Source of the DNA: a bacterium
Lineage (GTDB): Bacteria > Cyanobacteriota > Vampirovibrionia > Obscuribacterales > Obscuribacteraceae
Direction: 5' to 3'
DNA length: 7,152 nucleotides
Assembly: GCA_030431355.1 (NCBI GenBank)
Contig: JAUIJG010000278.1
Span: 1 to 7,152, forward strand
Part shown: positions 1 to 4,344 of the stretch, piece by piece
Position numbering within the stretch: the first letter of the stretch is position 1
Layout: the number at the start of each line of letters is the position of its first letter
The notes under the pieces: generated by a model
The model's input: the letters and a program-made list of their open reading frames with translations, nothing else
Database searches by the model: none
Told to the model about the DNA's origin: nothing
Program-made: the position numbers and the translations under genes

Positions 1-29
1 CACCAGAAGAACGCTCTTTCCATGTACCC

Positions 30-55
30 TCATCCAGTGTCTATACACTGGATGA
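30..55. promoter_or_regulatory. Perfect inverted repeat (11-bp stem, 4-nt loop) upstream of the thioredoxin gene
   Basis: The left arm TCATCCAGTGT (30-40) is perfectly complementary to the right arm ACACTGGATGA (45-55), with the tetraloop CTAT at 41-44. No run of T follows on either strand, so it does not look like a classical intrinsic terminator of an upstream gene. It lies about 95 bp before the thioredoxin start. It could be an operator for a dimeric regulator or an RNA hairpin in a leader or 3' end. The dyad is directly visible; its role is unknown. Confidence 0.5.
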
Positions 56-137
56 TTAAGTACATTGTGATGATCCCGGCATTGAATCGAATCGATTGTG
101 CTAGGCGATCGAGAACTGTTGAGGCATCGCATCGGAA

Positions 138-143
138 AAGGAG
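138..143 (+). promoter_or_regulatory. Ribosome binding site fixing the thioredoxin start
   Basis: AAGGAG sits 7 nt before the ATG at 151. The open frame extends further upstream to an ATG at 22, but that stretch does not look like thioredoxin and lacks such a site, so this motif decides the start. Confidence 0.8.
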
Positions 144-150
144 TGAGGGG

Positions 151-465
151 ATGGTCAGGGAGATCTCGGGGAAGACTTTTAAAACAAAACTGAAGAATTC
201 GGGGGATCCATTTTTAGTCGAATTCACCGCCGACTGGTGTCGTCCCTGTAAGTTGCTGGAGCCTGTTCTAGATGAAGTTGAAAGGAGTGGCGCCGGCAGT
301 CCAGAGATAGTAAAAATAGACGTTGAGAAAGAGAAGCAGATTTCAGAAGAGTTCAAAGTGAGAGCCATTCCCCATTTGGCTTTGATCTCTAAAGGGCGGA
401 TAGTGGATAGAGCGGTAGGCAACATTCCGAAGCTGAAAGTTCAGGAGATGCTGAGCAAGAGATGA
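151..465 (+). CDS. Thioredoxin with variant WCRPC active site
   Basis: This is a single-domain thioredoxin of 104 residues, the normal length for the family, and probably a cytoplasmic dithiol-disulfide oxidoreductase since there is no signal peptide. The redox motif W29-C30-R31-P32-C33 is followed by the usual Lys, then by the helix proline (P38). The beta-strand KIDVEK (residues 55-60) and the cis-proline motif R-A-I-P (P74) are in the expected places. Three positions differ from E. coli TrxA: the active-site Gly is Arg, the buried Asp26 equivalent is Glu (E24), and the residue after the cis-proline is His instead of Thr. These changes may alter redox potential or partner choice, so it is more likely a specialised paralogue than the housekeeping TrxA. 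The start at 151 is supported by AAGGAG. The next gene begins 85 bp downstream on the same strand. Confidence 0.9.
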   Translation: MVREISGKTFKTKLKNSGDPFLVEFTADWCRPCKLLEPVLDEVERSGAGSPEIVKIDVEKEKQISEEFKVRAIPHLALISKGRIVDRAVGNIPKLKVQEMLSKR

Positions 466-550
466 TATGTGCCCTGTGAGTCTACAGGAGCTAGAGATCC
501 TTACGTGGTAAATTTGTAAGTAGAGCTGATATGGAAGCATCAATAAATCT

Positions 551-910
551 ATGACCAGGCTTGCTTTTGTAATCGTTTTGATTCTCTTCTGCACCGGATT
601 TGCGTATCTGATGCGTCCCAAGTTGAGTATCGAGCCGAATACCAGTGCGGTTCACTTGCCGCAAAGTCAGCCAGTCCCCTCTCAGGTAGTGCGAGCAACT
701 AGAGATATAGCAAGAGGTGAGCAGTTTGACCGAGATGCTGTGGAAGAAGTTTTCGTCAAAGATCTTGGAGTGACTGAGTTGAAGTCAAAGCTTGGTCAGT
801 TTCCCTATACTTCCGCGCTGGTGCTGGGCAATAGAGCCGCACGGGATCTCTCTGCCGGGCATCTTTTAACCAATGATGATGTTAAGCTTACTGACGAAGA
901 TATGAGATAG
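551..910 (+). CDS. Membrane-anchored SAF-domain protein (CpaB/FlgA-like fold)
   Basis: The protein has 119 residues. Residues 4-21 form one hydrophobic segment (signal anchor), followed by a Pro/Ser/Gln-rich linker (about 30-45). Residues 46-113 form a SAF-type domain: 'VVRATRDIARGEQFDRDAV' near its start and 'GNRAARDLSAGHLLTNDDV' near its end show the repeated pattern of R-D-(I/L)-x-x-G followed by an acidic turn. SAF domains occur in CpaB/RcpC pilus-assembly proteins, in FlgA, and in antifreeze-like and sialic-acid enzymes. This protein is only the anchor plus one SAF domain, much shorter than CpaB, and no pilus or flagellar gene is visible nearby. The domain would face the periplasm. The start is the 5'-most ATG before the hydrophobic segment; the Shine-Dalgarno (GGAAG at 533-537, 13 nt away) is poor. 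The function is unknown beyond the domain assignment. Confidence 0.75.
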   Translation: MTRLAFVIVLILFCTGFAYLMRPKLSIEPNTSAVHLPQSQPVPSQVVRATRDIARGEQFDRDAVEEVFVKDLGVTELKSKLGQFPYTSALVLGNRAARDLSAGHLLTNDDVKLTDEDMR

Positions 911-986
911 GATTCTTGAGAGAAAGCATTACATGGAATCGTAATTCCCGTGTTGGCAGTGTTGCGGATAGCTCTAAAATGGAAAT

Positions 987-1847
987 ATGCAGCGGGTCTA
1001 CATTGTTTCCATTGTTCTATCAGTAATACTGGGTTTGTCATGGACCCTGATCTCGCCTGAGCTTAAAATTGATATGGCTAAGCTAGCTCCTATGCTGGTG
1101 TTTACTCCTATTCTTTCTTGCTTTCTCAGGCGTCTCAGGTTGTTTCTGATGGCTGTTGGTCTGGTAGGCTATTGTTTCCTTCTATTCTTTTTTTCTTTTC
1201 GGATTATGGATTTGACTACCGCATCACTCCTAGGATTCGAGTTAGTGGTAGGCACCATAGCCTTGATTATGCTTTCAGATGGCGCCGACAAGAGAGAGAC
1301 GATTACCAGTATTTTCCTGGTGATATCAATTATTGCTATCGGCTGTTTGACTTCGATGATCTATGCCGTGGCTTTCGCACCGGAAAATTTTGCTTTGAAC
1401 TTCAATTGTGCACTCTGTATTGATGGTGATAGATTTCCTCAGGTTTACTCCGACTGCTACGAAACCCACGCAAATGCTTTAGCCAGGCATGTTCTGAGGT
1501 CTATTCTGATGGCTGTTCCAGTGGTACTGGGCATGACTGTTTTGTTCCGGCGAAGAGTTTTAGGGATGGTTCGATCTCCATTCAGGTTCTCCGGGGCTTG
1601 TTTGTTGCTCTTTATTGTGATTGGTTCGTCACTTTTACCTTTCCTTCAAGCGCTTTATTTTGACATGTCCTCACTTTCTGATACCTGGTTTCAGCTGACA
1701 GGAATTAGGCATGCCTACAGGCTTTTGACAGCTTTTTTCACATTCCCTCTGATGATGGTCGCTTATATTGCTGGTTTGTTTTTTTCTTTTAGATACAATA
1801 ACTCTAGATTGATTTACCCTTCTATTCCAAATACTTCTTCGGAGTGA
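987..1847 (+). CDS. Polytopic membrane protein of unknown function (about 8 TM helices)
   Basis: I do not recognise this 286-residue protein. Hydrophobic segments lie near residues 4-22, 33-48, 52-71, 79-97, 105-130, 169-187, 203-223 and 247-268, suggesting about eight transmembrane helices. The longest hydrophilic loop (about 131-166) contains a CxxC pair (C141-A-L-C144) and a third Cys at 157, followed by several His residues. A basic stretch FRRR (187-190) precedes the seventh helix. The hydrophilic C-terminal tail is short. The start is the first ATG after an in-frame stop at 975-977, with no convincing Shine-Dalgarno, so the start is less certain than the rest. It lies 76 bp after the SAF-domain gene and 61 bp before the next gene on the same strand, so co-expression is possible. 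Confidence 0.75.
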   Translation: MQRVYIVSIVLSVILGLSWTLISPELKIDMAKLAPMLVFTPILSCFLRRLRLFLMAVGLVGYCFLLFFFSFRIMDLTTASLLGFELVVGTIALIMLSDGADKRETITSIFLVISIIAIGCLTSMIYAVAFAPENFALNFNCALCIDGDRFPQVYSDCYETHANALARHVLRSILMAVPVVLGMTVLFRRRVLGMVRSPFRFSGACLLLFIVIGSSLLPFLQALYFDMSSLSDTWFQLTGIRHAYRLLTAFFTFPLMMVAYIAGLFFSFRYNNSRLIYPSIPNTSSE

Positions 1848-1894
1848 GGGGAGGGTCACTGTAATCGCCAATATATTAGTAGCCTTGTGATTTG

Positions 1895-1900
1895 AAGGAG
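1895..1900 (+). promoter_or_regulatory. Ribosome binding site choosing ATG 1909 over GTG 1900
   Basis: AAGGAG ends at 1900, giving 8 nt to the ATG at 1909, which is ideal. An in-frame GTG at 1900 overlaps this motif and therefore cannot be its start codon. Confidence 0.75.
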
Positions 1901-1908
1901 TGTCGAAA

Positions 1909-2457
1909 ATGGTGGGAAGTTCCATGTTACCAGCAGGTTGGATAAGAACCGGAGCGAAGGAGAGTCGCTATTCGATAGGACTCACCGATGAGTTTCATCA
2001 CTCGGGCGACCAGTCGGCGTATATTATCTGTTCGAACAATGCAAAGGACGGCGGATTCGGGACGCTTATGCAAAGCGTCAAAGCCGCAGGCTACAGAGGT
2101 GGTCCTGTCACTCTGAGTGCTTGGCTAAAAACAGAGGATGTGACTGGATGGGCTGGTCTTTGGTTAAGAGTGGATGGGGACCGATCGCTTAAGAAACCCC
2201 TGCAGTTTGAGAACATGTTTGAGAGAAAAGTCACCGGCACCACCGACTGGACAAAGTACGAGGTGGTATTGCCGGTAGCACCCGAAGCAATGGTAATAAA
2301 CTTCGGAGGCATGCTCTGCGGAGCTGGAAATGCTTATCTTGATGACTTTACACTGCTTGGCACGCCGGATGAAAGCTTGCTTGATTCAAGAGCGGTCACA
2401 TTTGACTTTGATCAATGGGTAAATGATAGTCCTGTGAATATGGACTTTAGTCAATAG
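1909..2457 (+). CDS. Carbohydrate-binding-module-like (galactose-binding fold) protein, cytosolic
   Basis: The protein has 182 residues and no signal peptide or membrane segment. It resembles a beta-sandwich domain often found alone or at the C-terminus of AraC-type and other regulators. Features I recognise are the opening G-W-x-x-x-G (about residues 10-15), 'HSG' (31-33), 'GFGTLMQ' (49-55), 'LSAWLKTEDVTGWAGLWLRVDG' in two pieces (69-80 and 81-90), the core 'GTTDWTKYEVVLPV' (110-123) with its Trp, and 'AYLDDFTLLG' (142-151), the typical final strand ending in a D-D pair. The tail 'SPVNMDF' (174-180) resembles the 'P-x-N-L-D-F' ending common in this group. Here no DNA-binding domain is fused. 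A ligand is not predictable from the sequence, and sugar binding is only a fold-level guess. It ends 17 bp from the stop of the convergent gene on the other strand. Confidence 0.7.
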   Translation: MVGSSMLPAGWIRTGAKESRYSIGLTDEFHHSGDQSAYIICSNNAKDGGFGTLMQSVKAAGYRGGPVTLSAWLKTEDVTGWAGLWLRVDGDRSLKKPLQFENMFERKVTGTTDWTKYEVVLPVAPEAMVINFGGMLCGAGNAYLDDFTLLGTPDESLLDSRAVTFDFDQWVNDSPVNMDFSQ

Positions 2458-2474
2458 AACTAACCCTTCAAACT

Positions 2475-3998
2475 TTAGTCGTCGATGCCTTTGACAAGCT
2501 TTTCCAGGGCATCCAGCTCTTCTAACCTCTTTCTTGCTAAAGCATCCGGATGCAGTCCTTGTTTTCTAAGCTTTTGTCTGGTTATTTCACCTTGCACGTT
2601 TATTCTTAGAGTGTCGATAATTGCAAAAGTGGAAGCCGGCAAGGATATTAGCGACGAGGTGAATAGATTGCTGTTTGTCGCTCTATCGGCACGGTGACCG
2701 GAGGTGTTGAATCTGGGATTGAAGCCGGGAATCATGAAAAGAATTCCACTCGCCACTTTTGTCCCACCTACAAAGGCACCGGCCGCGATGTTCTGGGTGG
2801 CGATCCTTTTAGATTTGTTCAATCCTTTCAGTCCCCGCCTGATTTCGTCTTCGAAGTTCTTTTCAGATAGGGCGTAGATAGATTCGGAACGCTCGATGAA
2901 CTGTTCTATCTTCTCTTGGGGGCATCTTGCTGCCTTGCATGTTTGGGCAAGAATATCCAGATCTTTAGAGAGGGTCTCCAGAGTCTCATTCTCAGCGGTT
3001 TGAGTTGATGGTTTCAACAAGTGTCTTTCACGCATCACTCTGGCTTTAGCATAAAGGCGGCTAACAACTGGACCCAGCATGTAGAGACCGCCGGATATGG
3101 CGAACATGACTCCTGCTCTACCATTTTGAATTCGTTGCTTTCTTGCCAGGGACAGATAAGCAAACTCGTATCCTATGGCGCTGGTTACGTTCTTTGATAT
3201 GTCGAACAGGTACTGCATCTGTTGGAAAGCAAGTAATTTGCTTTTTCCCAGGTAGAACCGCTCGAACTGCTGAAGGGTTTGAGTCAATAGGTCTTCCAGG
3301 ACCTTTTGCTCAGCGGCATCTAGTCTTGCTCTTCCCACTAGTTCTGGTTTCTTCCCTTCTTCTAATACCAGTTTTGCTCGCTGCTCCAGCAGTTTTTCAA
3401 TTTCTTCTCGTTTCTCCTTAATCTTTTTCCGGGCTTTTCTTGGAGAGTAACCCTTTCTAGAGGCTCTATAGGAATGATACTCGTTGAGACCAAATTCGAT
3501 ACCAGCAGCTCCGGCACCAATTATGCTGCCAATCATCGGAATATAGTTGGCTGATTCCTGTGTTTTGACATTTACACTGGATGGGTCGTTTAGTTTACTG
3601 CCACGGTTTGATACTGAAATGATACCGCCAGCGAGACCAAGAGCAGAGTTTGCTTCACCGAAAGCTCCATAACGCCATCCTTTCCATCTGTCCTGAAATC
3701 CAAACAAAAGGTTGTAGTTTATTCCGTATCTCTCCAGATCGAATTCTTTTAATAGAATATCCCTTGTTAATTCATCGATCTTCCTTTCGAAGATTGTATT
3801 GCTAATTGATATTTCCTGCTTCAGGATCGGTGTTTCATCCGTTGCCTTCAATGGATTACTGTCTGTGATATCTGCAAAGACAGGTATCAGTGACTGCGAT
3901 AGAAGGGGGATTGATAGAAGAACGGGTAGTAAGTTAGTGCGCACTGGCGTGATACCCAAAGAAACTGCGTTATTCAGTCGGTAATCATTGCATAACAT
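2475..3998 (-). CDS. Orphan secreted or membrane-associated protein with charged helical and glycine-rich hydrophobic segments
   Basis: I do not recognise this 507-residue protein. The N-terminus has a hydrophobic stretch (about residues 22-39) ending in V-F-A before D, a plausible signal peptide with a long n-region. The remainder alternates long charged, helix-rich stretches (about 180-245, with Lys/Glu-rich heptad-like runs, and 335-400) with glycine/alanine-rich hydrophobic patches near 118-130, 152-168, 295-312, 403-425 and 447-462. These patches could be membrane-inserting hairpins. Two Cys (about 354 and 359) lie in the second charged region. ATG 3998 has GGAG directly abutting it, an unusually short spacing. 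TTG 4004 and GTG 3944 (which would give a compact signal peptide) are alternatives, so the start is uncertain. It is transcribed divergently from the sbtA-like unit and shares its intergenic control region. Confidence 0.75.
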   Translation of the reverse strand: MLCNDYRLNNAVSLGITPVRTNLLPVLLSIPLLSQSLIPVFADITDSNPLKATDETPILKQEISISNTIFERKIDELTRDILLKEFDLERYGINYNLLFGFQDRWKGWRYGAFGEANSALGLAGGIISVSNRGSKLNDPSSVNVKTQESANYIPMIGSIIGAGAAGIEFGLNEYHSYRASRKGYSPRKARKKIKEKREEIEKLLEQRAKLVLEEGKKPELVGRARLDAAEQKVLEDLLTQTLQQFERFYLGKSKLLAFQQMQYLFDISKNVTSAIGYEFAYLSLARKQRIQNGRAGVMFAISGGLYMLGPVVSRLYAKARVMRERHLLKPSTQTAENETLETLSKDLDILAQTCKAARCPQEKIEQFIERSESIYALSEKNFEDEIRRGLKGLNKSKRIATQNIAAGAFVGGTKVASGILFMIPGFNPRFNTSGHRADRATNSNLFTSSLISLPASTFAIIDTLRINVQGEITRQKLRKQGLHPDALARKRLEELDALEKLVKGIDD

Positions 3999-4078
3999 CT
4001 CCAAAAGTCAACTTGCTCTGGAGCAGATGCAGTGGAGACCATAGCATAGAAGATTCTGGACTTGTTTTTTGGTTATAC

Positions 4079-4144
4079 TTCGATCACATTTTCGTTATTA
4101 GTTCGTTGCAAGTTCGTCGCGAACCTATCACAAGTTCATCACAA
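4079..4144. promoter_or_regulatory. Array of six in-phase 11-bp direct repeats (PhoB/OmpR-box-like)
   Basis: Six consecutive 11-bp units can be laid end to end. They begin at 4079 (TTCGATCACAT), 4090 (TTTCGTTATTA), 4101 (GTTCGTTGCAA), 4112 (GTTCGTCGCGA), 4123 (ACCTATCACAA) and 4134 (GTTCATCACAA). Against the last unit, those at 4079 and 4123 match at 7 of 11 positions and those at 4101 and 4112 at 8 of 11. The unit at 4090 matches that at 4101 at 7 of 11. An 11-bp period places each unit on the same face of the helix. It is the spacing of direct-repeat units bound by PhoB/PhoP/OmpR-family response regulators; actinobacterial PHO boxes also use GTTCA-type 11-nt units. The array lies between divergent genes and could control either, most simply the + strand sbtA-like unit. 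The repeats are seen directly; the binding protein is inferred. Confidence 0.6.
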
Positions 4145-4152
4145 CTGGCGAC

Positions 4153-4167
4153 GATAATTGTTATAGA
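4153..4167 (+). promoter_or_regulatory. Candidate -10 elements downstream of the repeat array
   Basis: GATAAT (4153-4158) and TATAGA (4162-4167) are -10-like hexamers 8 and 17 bp after the end of the repeat array, and no good -35 is visible. This is the arrangement expected of an activator-dependent promoter where the regulator replaces the -35 contact. It would give a leader of roughly 30-45 nt before the small ORF. A further hexamer, TATACT at 4074-4079, just before the array is an alternative. All are weak calls. Confidence 0.25.
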
Positions 4168-4192
4168 GACAGTATGCTCGCCAACCTTTTTT

Positions 4193-4196
4193 GGAG
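4193..4196 (+). promoter_or_regulatory. Ribosome binding site of the small ORF
   Basis: GGAG lies 10 nt before the ATG at 4207. It is the only purine-rich motif at a usable distance and supports translation of the 45-codon reading frame. Confidence 0.4.
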
Positions 4197-4206
4197 TCCC
4201 TTGAGA

Positions 4207-4344
4207 ATGTCAGAGAATATTGAAACCGCTATTGAAGAACTTTTACCTCGTTGTCGTTTTATCTGGTCTGATCCATTTGTAGACTTTTTGATAGGGCTTG
4301 GCGACTTGCATTGTCACCTGAAACCCATAAATGGATTGAGATAA
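4207..4344 (+). CDS. Small ORF (45 aa) translationally coupled to the SbtA-like permease
   Basis: An ATG preceded by GGAG opens a 45-codon frame that ends with TAA at 4342-4344. The last A is the first base of the permease ATG (TAATG), the classic arrangement for translational coupling. The peptide begins MSENIETAIEELLPRC and ends with 'LGDLHCHLKPINGLR'. It is acidic at the start and has a short hydrophobic middle (about residues 23-32) and a Cys/His cluster (H-C-H). It has no clear signal peptide or recognisable domain, and is too short to be the PII-like SbtB. It may be a regulatory leader or a small partner protein, or a chance frame. The precise overlap with the permease start and the usable Shine-Dalgarno argue for it being translated. 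Confidence 0.45.
   Translation: MSENIETAIEELLPRCRFIWSDPFVDFLIGLGDLHCHLKPINGLR

Noticed and set aside
104..110. GCGATCG, resembling the cyanobacterial HIP1 palindrome GCGATCGC
   Set aside because: Only seven of eight bases match and it is a single site; HIP1 evidence requires many exact copies.
30..425. 131-codon open frame on the - strand opposite the thioredoxin gene
   Set aside because: It is fully antisense to a clear thioredoxin, has no domain resemblance, and is best explained as a shadow frame.
473..488. Possible terminator hairpin after the thioredoxin gene (CCTGT / ACAGG)
   Set aside because: The stem is only 5 bp and no T run follows, so it is too weak to call.
1118..1423. 101-codon + strand frame inside the polytopic membrane protein
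   Set aside because: It lies within the larger membrane protein in another frame, and its translation has no recognisable features.
3574..3583. Second occurrence of ACACTGGATG, the right arm of the palindrome at 30-55
   Set aside because: It has no matching left arm here and lies inside a coding frame, so it is most likely a chance 10-mer.
4013..4204. 63-codon + strand frame in the intergenic control region
   Set aside because: It covers the direct-repeat array and candidate promoters, shows no protein-like pattern and has no ribosome binding site.
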